Counted from the first letter of the stretch, positions 1-7,810 are shown. The stretch: 10,961 nucleotides of DNA from Spirogloea muscicola (GCA_009602725.1 WELB01000063.1:60191-71151); one strand, 5' to 3'. Made by a program: numbers and translations. Notes: generated from the sequence alone by a model not told the origin.

Positions 1-415
1 TCACACTGTTGCACACCCTGGAGACATGGCGGCGGCAAGCCCAGGAGCCGGTGGACGGCACTGCGGAACGCCTCGTCCGGGAGTGTGAGGGCTTCATTGA
101 GGGGGAGGGCCTGGAGCCACGCCGCGGCCCCCGGGGAGGAGGCCGAGTGGAATCGCGCGCGCCCGCGCAGGTCGGCCTCCGGGAGCTGGAGCAAGGCGGT
201 GGTGAAGGCTGCCTTGTCCATTGCGGCTGCGAAGCGCGCTTGGACGCGCTGGTCGGCGGTGTGCGCGAGGTGCGCAAAGGAGACCGCCTGGCCCGCCAGG
301 TCCGGGTGCACCGCGAGCAGCTCCTGGTGGGCGGAGCCGACGCCTGGAAGGGCAGCACACCCGTGTCGACCTCCACCACCGCCTGCTCCAGCGCACGCTG
401 GCCGTGGACCAAGAA
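1..415 (-). pseudogene. Non-LTR retrotransposon polymerase C-terminal fragment, inverted and frameshifted, cut by the window start
   Basis: Read on the minus strand, this encodes the stretch between the reverse transcriptase core and the CCHC finger of a non-LTR retrotransposon. Visible pieces are QRALEQAVVEVDTGVLPFQ in one frame, then LLAVHPDLAGQAVSF and GRARFHSASSPGAAAWLQAL in a second, then LPDEAFRSAVHRLLGLPP and CLQGVQQC in a third. The last part matches the start of the copy at 6552 (GLPPNCLIGVRQC). Two frame changes, near 350 and near 100, make it a pseudogene. The finger and endonuclease would lie left of position 1. The segment stops abruptly near 415, where the same family's terminal codons begin in the opposite orientation. 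The plus-strand open frames here are GC-rich shadows. Family assignment rests on the alignment with the 6552 copy and on general resemblance to algal and R2-like elements. Confidence 0.75.
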
Positions 416-690
416 ACGCATCTACTGACGAGAGGTTACTGAGAGTTCGCTTACTGCTGTCTCAGTCCTTAGCACTCCGACTCCTTCAGACCTTGTCCAT
501 TCTTTTGGGCTGGCCTCTCCCAGCCACCAATTAATCTGGCCGCGCTTGCATTTTTTTTTTCCCCCCCTCGGTTGATCAACGCAGCATGGTGGTGTGCACC
601 ACCTGGCCGAGCGCCCCAGCGGCATCAGCCGAGCTGCTCAGCCTGCTCAGTCCATGCGCACCGCGCGCCTTCTCTCAGCCTGCTCTCTCT
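416..690 (+). mobile_element. Retrotransposon 3' end: last codons, stop and 3' UTR with hairpin
   Basis: The frame ending at the TGA at 440-442 finishes with HLLTRGY, the terminal peptide shared by several fragments in this window. The 3' UTR follows. The block at 491-528 (CCTTGTCCATTCTTTTGG, then GGCTGG, CTCTCC, CAGCC) is repeated at 10075-10111 on the plus strand and, reverse-complemented, at 7666-7712. A T10 run followed by C7 lies at about 550-567. The text from about 650 (CATGCGCACCGCGCGCCTTC) matches UTR sequence at 7520-7550 and 8275-8292 in reverse complement. The right boundary is approximate. The piece directly abuts the inverted polymerase fragment on its left. Confidence 0.75.
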
Positions 691-1634
691 GCTGCCTGGG
701 CAATAACCGCGTGGCCAGTACTAAGGAAAAAGCTCGCCCAAAGGGGGCCGGGCTGCAGAAGCCTCAAAGAAAGAACAAGGTCCAATGGGCCGAATGGCGC
801 GCCCAAACCACACAAGTATGCAAGACATCACAGCGAGTGAGAGCCTAACCTCGACGCCATACTGATTTGCCGAGAGATATGTGCTCTCGGGTTGAGGCTT
901 TGCCCTTGACCTTGTATGGAACTACAGGCCCGCTTTTACAGCTACGATTTGCTCTTAAGAGCTTCTCTCCCTGTGCAAAGTGCACACTCAACGCTGCTGT
1001 TGTCCACACGGCAGCAACATGCTTGCACTTCCACCCCAGGTCGTGCAAGGCAGACTCTGCTGACTCTATCGACCCATTTCTTGACGCACTTGCAAAGAGG
1101 CAATATATGGGAGAAGGCAAATAGGCTCATAGGCCATGAAGAGAACCCGTGCTCTCTGATGTCTTTCTTTGTCCTACTTCACCTAGCTGGCCTAGAAAGC
1201 ACTGCCTTGGAGCTGCCGGGCAGCGCATGATGCAAAAGGTGCTCACTATCAGCTCAAAAGCCCTTCCTGCTCCTGCCCTGCGGTGAGGGTGGTGGAGGAG
1301 AAAGGGCAAAGGACCTGCCAGAAATGACAGCTTCGACTTTGCGCAAGAATCTTGGTGGCAGACTTATTTTCAGATCTTCAACTGCCTATTTCAGTGTTCT
1401 TGAAATCAGGGGTTCTCATGAAGCATACTCGCTTCATCTGTTGTGGGACTGTGTTATTGTATGCGGCTGCCCATGTTGCTCCAGCACCTCTAAGTAACTT
1501 TGCTCCGAAGAAATGCTGGTCAAGCCTTCTCAAAGCTTCTCAGCTGCATCTAATCTGCACTAACTGGTCCTGCTTGAGCTGTTTCGTCTAGGTTTTGCTG
1601 CGTCAGTCGAATAGTCCTGAGCCTCCTAGCTTAA
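691..1634. other. Intergenic stretch, no gene recognised
   Basis: Base composition falls here from the GC-rich retroelement debris to a more balanced sequence like that of the AAR2 introns. Short open frames exist on both strands (for example 867-1124 plus and 845-1120 minus), but none shows a recognisable motif, a consistent splice structure or similarity to the other elements in the window. The first 150 bases may still be retroelement 3' UTR. I see no tRNA, rRNA or tandem array. Confidence 0.5.
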
Positions 1635-2407
1635 ACATTTAATTCTTAAAATTACATTCCTGCTGATGTGGTGTGCTTTCTTAGCACATTTTCCAGGGCA
1701 GTGTCCCCTTCTGTATCTATATGGCTGACATTTGTAGATTTCAGTCGCCCATACGCCCCTCTGTTAGGGTCACCCGGAGGAGTGCCTGAGCTAGCCCCAA
1801 GCCCACGGAGTGCTTTCAGCAAAAACTATGCTCGTGCTGGTAGCAGCACCTTATATTGAATTCTTATAGTCCAGCCAGCCGCCATCGACCTATTAGCTGA
1901 AGTGAGAACCCTGCTGCCGTATCACAGTGCAATGTGGCAAGCACACAGCACACCCACAGAACTGGGGCAGGGGCCCTGGGGCACTGACAATTTCACAGGT
2001 AACACTGAGTCAAGCAAGCCAAATACTGGACACAATGCTGATCAGACCGTATTTCTAGCCACAAGCTACAAAAACTTGGAGAAATGTACCCACTGCTTTC
2101 CAGCAGCAAACATATGGCACACAATCTGGATTGTGCAGGGGCAAGAATCGCTGAGGTTGCAAAAAGTGACACATGTGAGCAATTTAGCACCTCCTTGTAG
2201 CAACTGGCACCTTGCACCGCTACTTCTGGACTGATGCAAGCTGACTTGTTACTTGAGCTGCAGCTACAAATGCCAGCCCCATGTACATAGACAATCCGAT
2301 GCAGCAGGTGCTGCTGACCTGCCTGCCTTGTGTACTTGTTCTGTCGAAGCACCTCAGAGTTGCCTCCCACTCACCCTTGCTCCTCTTCTACTTCCTATGC
2401 ACATCCA
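1635..2407 (-). other. Probable 3' UTR of AAR2
   Basis: This is the stretch downstream of the AAR2 stop codon on the minus strand, up to just past the first TGTAA pentamer met in that direction (1652-1656). It has no coding signal I can support; the minus open frame at 1993-2370 has an unremarkable composition. A 3' UTR of about 0.77 kb is long but in the range known for some green algae. The end point is inferred from the pentamer alone. Confidence 0.35.
1652..1656 (-). terminator. Candidate TGTAA polyadenylation signal for AAR2
   Basis: On the minus strand this reads TGTAA, the usual polyadenylation signal of chlorophyte algae. It is the first such pentamer downstream of the AAR2 stop at 2408. 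Cleavage would be expected some 10-20 bases further, near 1635-1640. A pentamer can occur by chance, so this is a candidate only. Confidence 0.35.
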
Positions 2408-5400
2408 TCATGACTTCTGCACGATGGCTTCATCCTCGGCTACGACCACAGGGGCATACTGCAAACATGTACAAGCACTGTGTGTATGTGAACAACATCG
2501 GCCAGCTCCATGTACTTCTTCATATTGGTGCAGACATTGACAAGAGCAACAGCAATGCGATTGTTATCCATCTGGTCTCAAGCCTGCCAACAACACCATG
2601 CTGAGGTGCACTAACCTCATCATCTGAGTCAACCACATCCAGCAGCTGCTGAAGCTCCAGCTCCTGGACTTCCAGATTCCATCCTAGTTTATCCTCAAGT
2701 AATTGCCGTAATCGTTTTGCCTGATGCCAAAATGCCAGAGCAAGCCTTCACTGTAGGACCGCAGGATCTCAAAGCTTGCAACGGAAATAGAGCAGCAATG
2801 ACGTGCATCTTTACAGCAGGAAGCTCTCTATTGTGCACATAAGAGTCCCAGATTTGACAGTGTGGACAAGAGCCAGTGCCAACCTGACTATGGAGTTCTC
2901 CATCTATTTGCCTAGCCTCTCCCAGGACTGCAAAGAAGTCCTGCATAACCGCATATGTAGTCAAGAATCTTTAAGTCCATGCCCTTTGACAATGCACATT
3001 CAAAATGCTGCAACTTCTTATCGTCTGTTACCTTGAACTGCACTGGGGTGATTTGCAAGCTGTATCGTGACCCCTGAAAGATAAGTCAATACAGCCTGGC
3101 CGTGGCTGGAGCATGTGTCTTACCTTAAAAAGCCCATAGAGGAACATGTCCTGTCCCAACTCAGCTTCATCTAAGGAGAACCCAGCTTCTTCGCCACCTC
3201 CAAGGGCAGTACTGAGTTGCCAATAGACGCAAGCAAGGATCTGCGCACAATGAGCCACAGCAACAATATTTTTGTCGGCTCCCTGTGCAGGATGCACCCC
3301 ACCCTGGAAGTGCTGACAAACATGCATATAAAAATACATATCTAAGGTAGCTTGCAGCATGCAAGCTACCTTACAGTGGAAGTGAAATGTAAAAACATCA
3401 GGAGATGTAGTCCTTTCACATCTTTCAGATGATTGAAGTGCAGGTTCAATGCTTGCAAATTGATATAGGTAACAGGCAGGAGGCAGATGTAAACCTTCAC
3501 ATACATGGCTGTCCTTGTTTGAAGAGGCTGTCAACAATAGCCATGCAAATTATAGGCGTCAGAGGGTATTACTCAACAAAAGTATCTCCTAAGCTTACAT
3601 CTGTCTAGCATTTAATAGGCATTGATTGGGAGTCTTACTCCAATCGGCAACATTGACGATAAGCTATCCTAAACACTTCGCCCCAGGCTACCTATTAAGC
3701 ATCATTTACCTTAAGCATTCTGCCAATGACCCATCGTGTAACAGCAAGCATTTGTGCTTGAGAATTATAAGGACATCATCAGCAAATGCATTTTACCGCG
3801 TGACCACAGTGACAAAGAAGATGAAGCAGACCCTTCCACTGCCCAAAGGAGTGAAAGGATTGGCCCATCTGCAAAGGCCAGCTTTGAGAAGCATTCAAGT
3901 CCAAGCATTACTGCAAGTGTATGCTGCAGCAGATCACATGCACCTACTGTATCTCCAAAGTGAGAATAGGCTGTCTCTCGTCCATGTAGAATAGCACAGC
4001 TTAATCATTCCCAAAGTCTTACAAGAAAGGCAATAAAAGAAAATTGAAGCTCTCCTAGAAGAAGACTCTCATCATCGCTGTATTGCTGCTGTAGTAGGTG
4101 TTCCAATGCCTCACTCTGCCACCAAGGCCATTGCACTGATTGTATTAAGAACATTACTTTCAGCAATGCAAATTAGCATTGGTCTGAGCGCAAGAGAGGT
4201 GTACCTGCTAACACTCAGATCCAGGGAGGCCAGCATAATGTACTTCTCTACCTACGCTCAATTGTCTGTATTTCAATGTGAACATAAGTTTACAACTAGC
4301 GAAGCAAGGCACAAGTGATCAGTTTGCAGCGGAAATGGCTCATCAGACGAGTTTCTTTGCCTTTACCTTGTCAAGGTTGGACGCAGTCAGCTCTGCAGCT
4401 GAAAGACCAGGCCGTTTGACGAGCCTTGGGAGCACGGTGTAAAAGCAACAACCACGTGGTGCACGTCCCCTTGCAGCCGACTCACCAGCAATGGTTGGCT
4501 GACACACGCCTGCTGACGAGTGGTGGTTCTCAATGATTGCTGTACCATCGCCTTGAGTATCCTCAGTCAGCTGGACAGCCTGATCAAGGATCTCTCTGCC
4601 TCTTTGAAGATGCTCATCCAGTAACTTTTCATGTTTGGTTGCTGGGCCAGCGTCCACCATGGCTTTCTCTGCCATCAATGTGATGTCCCCTCCAACAGGC
4701 TCTGCCCATGACGTCCACACAGTGAGCTTGACTGAATCCCCGCTACTAAGCTGTGTCTGCTTGGCTCACTATTTGGCTCACATGCAAGCCATCACTGCTG
4801 CAGCGAAATGCCCAGAGTGTCACCAAGTCGCTGAATGACAGCAGCTGTTATGAACAATGAGAGTCTCTGCCAGGTGCCAAAATGGTCTACGTCATAAGGT
4901 CCCAGGAATGAGTCAAAATCAAAGTTCCGTACTCCAAGTACATATCGCTCTTCCTGGCAGCTCCCACATGCAAGAGCTTACAATGACGCAGTCAGAGCAG
5001 CATATCCACTGATAAAGTCTCAACAAGCATGGAGCTGTCAGCCTCAGTGGTAACACCACTTTATGTAAAGGCAAGGTGCGAAACTTGCATTGACCAGACT
5101 GTTTGCAGTGCTATTACACAGTGCTGTCAGTTTTTATGTAGTCAGCCACTTCTTGACTCACCTCAGCGCTGTCATGCAGAGCAACGAGTCGCTCTTCTTG
5201 TGGGTTCCAGCGGCGAACCAAAACCTAGGTGCTCAAGCGATAGCCTAGCATTAGATTGTCACGAAAGGCAGCCAAATGAAATTTAGCATCTCTGCTGTTA
5301 TTTCGGACACCTTGCAGCAGATAGTAGCCTGACATACCTGAGCACGAGCAAGGTGTACGAAGAAACCAATGACAGGTGCCACATCTGCACCATGCCTGCA

Positions 5401-6172
5401 CCATAAAGAGCGCTGTTTCCACTTGGGCACAGAGCAACAGATGGATGGAGTCCACTGGGATCCCTTTCCTTAGAGGAGAGCAAATTGGTGCAGCCAACAT
5501 GGAATAGTGTAGAGGATAGATGCAGGAGCCCATTTGTAGTTCAAGTATAAGCTTTGCTCAAGAAGACCAACTATCTAGTTGCGACTGTCGCCGCAACTGT
5601 CGCCCCGCCAGGCCTTGCATGCAGGCAAAGGAGCATGACAAAGATCATATCCACCAGGCGGAAGGTCCCGATCAACCTTGAAGCGGCGCGGTGGTAGACA
5701 AAGTGGGGCCCTGGTGGGATCATCTTCATTCCTCTAAAGCGCGGCCCCACTACAAAAGCCTGCAGGTGCACAGAGCTGAACAGGTTTAGCAGACTCTTCT
5801 CAGAACGTGCCCTTGAGCTGTGAAGGCTTCCATCCTACGAGCGGCTGTTGCATTGAGCTGGCGGCAAGATGACCACCTGCTGGTCCATTCCGAACCAAGT
5901 TCCAGGCGGCACGTCGAGGAAAAGCAGAGCCCCTCCTTGTTGTGCCATCTTCCTCGCCGTCTCCGCATCCAGGTCCACCCTTTAGCACAGCGCGCAATAA
6001 GAAGCGTTCTCAGTGCGGGCCCTCCGGCACTTACGCACAGCAGGAGGCGTGCGGGTCCGAGCCTCGCAACTGCAGGGCCCAAGCACACAGGTATCACGTT
6101 GCTCAAGACTCCAGTTCTGTGCGCAGCGTACCTGTATGGAACGGAGGCTGGTGATTGAACGTCGGCCTCCAT
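2408..6172 (-). CDS. AAR2: AAR2, U5 snRNP assembly / A1 cistron-splicing factor (13 exons, 456 aa)
   Basis: AAR2 binds Prp8 (RNase H-like and Jab1/MPN domains) in the immature U5 snRNP and keeps Brr2 off until maturation. Exons, 5' to 3': 6132-6172, 5877-5979, 5677-5759, 5338-5395, 5162-5224, 4824-4953, 4367-4701, 4023-4115, 3797-3868, 3124-3303, 2884-2940, 2616-2720, 2408-2458. All 12 introns are GT-AG, 113-493 nt, and the phases fit without a stop. Family blocks: GALLFLDVPPG at residues 30-40, VGPRFRGMKMIPPGPHFVY 52-70, IGFFVHLARAQ 85-95, VLVRRWNPQEERL 96-108, FLGPYD 132-137, EPVGGDI 160-166, FYTVLPRLVKR 246-256, LTASNLDK 264-271, LLLGELQFSFIAFL 289-302, DFFAVLGEARQIDGEL 387-402, LLEDKLGW 412-419, acidic tail with YAPVV 441-445. 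N-terminal beta-rich domain first, then a helical domain. It is longer than plant AAR2 (near 390-400 aa), mostly through residues 180-240. The start has a good context (GCCATGG). Exon 1 and the exon 10 acceptor (3282 is an in-frame alternative) are the least certain parts. Confidence 0.96.
3032..3073 (-). other. Possible 42-nt in-frame cassette exon inside AAR2 intron 10
   Basis: Within the intron at 2941-3123 lies a 42-nt segment with a pyrimidine-rich acceptor before it (CTTATCTTTCAG) and a GTAACA donor after it. It encodes 14 residues (GSRYSLQITPVQFK) in phase 0 with no stop, so inclusion would keep the protein in frame between FLYGLFK and DFFAVLG. The AAR2 family alignment runs straight from the first of these to the second, so the default transcript should skip it. 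Inclusion would also create a 50-nt intron, far shorter than the others here. It may be a chance exon-like segment. Confidence 0.35.
3304..3796 (-). other. AAR2 intron 9, the longest intron of the gene
   Basis: This 493-nt intron has donor GTAAAA after the exon ending in CHCGHA and acceptor TTCCAG. It separates the exon with GQSFHSFGQWKGLL from the exon with ACVYWQLSTALGGG. It carries no ORF that fits the family; the minus open frame continuing to 3537 is intron read-through. It does contain a perfect 14-bp inverted repeat close to its 3' end. An in-frame alternative acceptor at 3283-3284 would remove seven residues (GGVHPAQ) from the next exon. Confidence 0.8.
3343..3373. repeat. Perfect 14-bp inverted repeat with 3-nt loop, in AAR2 intron 9
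   Basis: TAAGGTAGCTTGCA at 3343-3356 is followed by the loop GCA and then by its exact reverse complement at 3360-3373. In the pre-mRNA this hairpin would sit 39 to 69 nt upstream of the exon 10 acceptor, where a branch point is expected. A 14-bp perfect stem with a minimal loop is unlikely by chance in a 493-nt intron. It is not part of the retroelement hairpin family seen elsewhere in the window. Confidence 0.85.
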
Positions 6173-6330
6173 GGCAGTGGCAGCTCCCAGTTGAAAACAA
6201 GAGGCGAGGCCAAGGCCGGTGCCGCAGCAGAGCTCAGAGCGCGCGGGAGCTAGGGGCGATGGACGACAAGGTATGAAGGACGACTGGGGCGGTGCGAGAT
6301 CGAAGAGCGCACCAAAGCTTCCAAGGAAAA
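6173..6330 (-). promoter_or_regulatory. AAR2 5' flank: 5' UTR and probable core promoter
   Basis: About 160 GC-rich bases lie between the AAR2 start codon and the first recognisable retroelement sequence. I see no TATA box or named operator. The 5' UTR and at least the proximal promoter must lie here unless transcription starts inside the retroelement debris. The extent is inferred from the flanking features, not from a motif. Confidence 0.4.
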
Positions 6331-6345
6331 GGGAATGCGGCTTCT

Positions 6346-6355
6346 GATCTTAAAG
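6346..6355. repeat. Target site duplication, left copy (GATCTTAAAG)
   Basis: GATCTTAAAG at 6346-6355 is repeated exactly at 6486-6495, bracketing the 130-bp minus-strand tail. The related units at 10771-10781 and 10191-10200 carry a single similar sequence (GATATTAAAAG, ATAATAAAAG) at this place, which serves as an empty-site comparison. Confidence 0.85.
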
Positions 6356-6485
6356 ATTTCGTGTATTTGAAACAAACGAAGGCCAAATGGCCAAGTACAA
6401 AGGCAAGCACATCTTAAGACCTACATAACCTACAGTAGATTGACCCGCTCAGAAACCACGGGTCAAAACATAAAGGTCGCTAAAG
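6356..6485 (-). mobile_element. 5'-truncated 130-bp retrotransposon tail, nested insertion
   Basis: Read on the minus strand, this is the last eleven codons of the element (SDLYVLTRGF, stop at 6449-6451) plus the full 3' UTR ending in TTTCAAATACACGAAAT. It matches 7240-7367 with two mismatches in 128 aligned bases, in inverted orientation. Exact 10-bp duplications flank it, as expected of target-primed reverse transcription followed by strong 5' truncation. The element's true 3' terminus is fixed by both copies ending at the same base. The near identity indicates a recent insertion from a source close to the 6552-7367 copy. Confidence 0.9.
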
Positions 6486-6495
6486 GATCTTAAAG
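6486..6495. repeat. Target site duplication, right copy (GATCTTAAAG)
   Basis: This is the partner of 6346-6355, immediately followed by the rest of the interrupted unit (GAGCGGCTGT). Exact identity over 10 bp with divergent bases on either side supports one insertion event. Confidence 0.85.
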
Positions 6496-6551
6496 GAGCG
6501 GCTGTAAATGGCAGCCAGATGCATACAGGTAAGAAACAGCTCTAAGGAACA

Positions 6552-7274
6552 GCTTGCATCGGCCTCCCACCTAACTGCCTGATTGGGGTGCGCCAGTGTG
6601 AGTGCGGCTTCCGCGCAGAGAGTGCTGAGCTCGCCACTCACATGCTGCGATGCCCCACTGGACCAGAAGTGGTGGGCATCCACAACCTCCTCCGTGATGC
6701 TCTGGCGGGTTTGATGCGCGACGCCGGGTACCGTGAGGTCGTGGAAGTGAACAACATCATGCCTATCACCACGGATGCCCAGGGACGTCATCATCGCCGC
6801 ACACTTGACATTGTGGGCGTGCAACCTGGTGGAGGACCAAGGGCTTTGGTCGATATTGTGGTTACGGAGGCCTATAAAGGTCCAGCATCGACACACATCG
6901 CTGGCCACGCAGTGGGCAGTGCTGAACAAAGAAAGTTGCAGCACTACTCCGATTACCCCCAATGTGATCAGCTCTTGCCAGCAGCAATCGACATCTTTGG
7001 CTGCTTAGGTCCTCGTTTCCTTACTCTCCTTCAAAACATAGCCAATCTAGGCTACACACGACATGCAGATGTGTTCCCGGCTGAGATGGGCTTGCCAGCT
7101 GCTTATCTGTCGTTGTTGCGACGACGAGTTTCGGCCTGTTTGCAGCGTGCTCAGGCTAATGCTTTGCACCAGAAAGCTGGGCGAGCTCTAGTTGGTGGCA
7201 GACGGGCTTCATATCTGCCATCTAGTATCCAGGCATCGGTTAGCGACCTTTATGTTTTGACCCGTGGTTTCTGA
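6552..7274 (+). mobile_element. Non-LTR retrotransposon 3' coding end: CCHC finger and restriction-like endonuclease
   Basis: The frame is open from 6546, just after a stop, to the TGA at 7272-7274 and has no ATG at its head, so it is a 5'-truncated copy rather than a gene with its own start. It begins with CIGLPPNCLIGVRQ, then a CCHC finger (C-x-C-x11-H-x3-C: CECG at 6597-6608, H and C of ATHMLRC at 6636-6656). About 50 residues on comes RRTLDIVGV and then ALVDIVVTEAY. The two aspartates are 15 residues apart, like the PD..D core of the R2-type restriction-like endonuclease, with the usual K/R-P-D degenerate here (RTLD). The C-terminus carries LQRAQANALHQKAGRALVGG and SDLYVLTRGF. The reverse transcriptase domain is missing. 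No frameshift or internal stop is present. The clade (R2-like or the algal Dualen/RandI group) cannot be settled from this part. Confidence 0.85.
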
Positions 7275-7367
7275 GCGGGTCAATCTATTGTAGGTTATGT
7301 AGGTCTTAAGATGTGCTTGCCTTTGTACTTGGCAATTTGGCCTTCGTTTGTTTCAAATACACGAAAT
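7275..7367 (+). mobile_element. 3' UTR of the 6552 retrotransposon copy
   Basis: This 93-bp 3' UTR ends with TTTCAAATACACGAAAT, the same terminus as the inverted 130-bp copy. It has no poly(A) and no hairpin of the GGCTG/CAGCC type, unlike the other tails in the window, so it represents a distinct subfamily. The following bases (TCGCATTTAAGGG) begin another 3'-UTR terminal unit. I could not find a convincing target duplication at the 5' side; TTGCAT at 6554-6559 is at best a poor match. Confidence 0.8.
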
Positions 7368-7810
7368 TCGCATTTAAGGGGGCGAGGTGGTAAAAGCCAG
7401 CCACGAAATATAAACTAACTAACTAGGGACTAAGCGGAGATCGACAGCGAAGAAACATATGTACATATGTAAGGGAGCGAGGGCTGTGAGAGACCAGCCC
7501 AAAAGGAATGAACGATGTGAGAGAGAGAAGCAGCGCGGTGCGCATGGAATGAAATAAGAAGGGCTCGCCCATTGAGGATAGGGGCTGGGAAATGCCAGCC
7601 CAAAAAAGAATGAGCAAAGGACGAGAAGGGGCCAGGGAAATCGCAAGCGCGGCCAGATTGACTGGTGGCTGGGAGAAGCCAGCCCAAAAGGAATGGACAA
7701 GGTCTGAAGGAGCCGGTGTGCGAAGGACTAAGACACCAGCAAAGAAGACTCTCTTAGGGAAAGCACTAAGAATAACAAGCACAAATTGAAACTAAGCAGC
7801 TACGAAGCAC
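7368..7810 (-). mobile_element. Retrotransposon 3' UTR with three hairpin units
   Basis: On the minus strand this follows the coding tail at 7811. It opens with text like that after the stop at 440 (CTCCTTCAGACCTTGTCCAT) and then has three repeats of a TTC-T-rich lead plus hairpin: 7666-7685, 7581-7601 and 7481-7500, each GGGCTGG, 4-7 bases, CCAGCC or CAGCC. The third is followed by the palindrome at 7455-7470 and by an (AACT)n microsatellite at about 7409-7421, a plausible element tail. A weaker fourth unit (GTGGCTGGCTTTTACCACC on the minus strand) lies at 7384-7402 beyond it. Confidence 0.75.
7455..7470. repeat. 16-bp perfect palindrome
   Basis: ACATATGTACATATGT is identical to its own reverse complement and is also a direct repeat of ACATATGT. 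It lies inside the retroelement 3' UTR between the last hairpin unit and the AACT microsatellite. No function is evident. Confidence 0.7.

Larger units (their letters stand above)
6331..6535 (-). mobile_element. Retroelement 3'-UTR terminal unit, interrupted by a nested insertion
   Basis: Without the insertion at 6356-6485 and one copy of its target duplication, this reads GCGGCTTCTGATCTTAAAG, GAGCGGCTGT, AAATG, GCAGCC, AGATGCATACAGGT. The same unit recurs uninterrupted at 10761-10817 (GCGGCTGCTGATATTAAAAG, GAGCGGCTGTGAAA, GCCAGCC, AGATGCATACAGGT) and partly at 10183-10222. The GCGGCTG and CAGCC(AG) arms form the family hairpin. The boundaries are approximate. It is the piece of mobile DNA nearest to the AAR2 promoter. 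Confidence 0.7.

Noticed and set aside
94-534. Several GC-rich open frames on both strands
   Set aside because: They are overlapping shadows of the frameshifted retrotransposon fragment; composition is dominated by Arg, Pro and Ala without motifs.
586-610. GGTGGTG/CACCACC hairpin as a regulatory site
   Set aside because: A single 7-bp palindrome with a 2-nt loop in GC-rich debris, not repeated elsewhere; likely chance.
1993-2370. 125-codon minus ORF downstream of AAR2
   Set aside because: It lies in the probable 3' UTR, with no motif and no splice links to a gene.
3028-3537. 169-codon minus ORF as a single-exon gene
   Set aside because: Only 3124-3303 of it fits AAR2; the ends are intron read-through past a clear donor (GTAAGA) and upstream of the acceptor.
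4530-4720. Helical, charged exon that at first resembled a SNARE motif
   Set aside because: It aligns better with AAR2 between EPVGGDI and FYTVLPR, is continuous with those blocks in one frame, and no SNARE transmembrane segment follows.
5298-5483. Minus frame with a WD40-like phrase (LYGAGMVQMWHLS)
   Set aside because: The other frame of the same bases gives the AAR2 block IGFFVHLARAQ with matching splice phases, so the WD-like phrase is a shadow.
6356-7367. A DNA transposon with 128-bp terminal inverted repeats
   Set aside because: The left arm has its own exact 10-bp target duplication and contains the stop codon and UTR of the ORF's own family; the ORF is a retrotransposon endonuclease, not a transposase.
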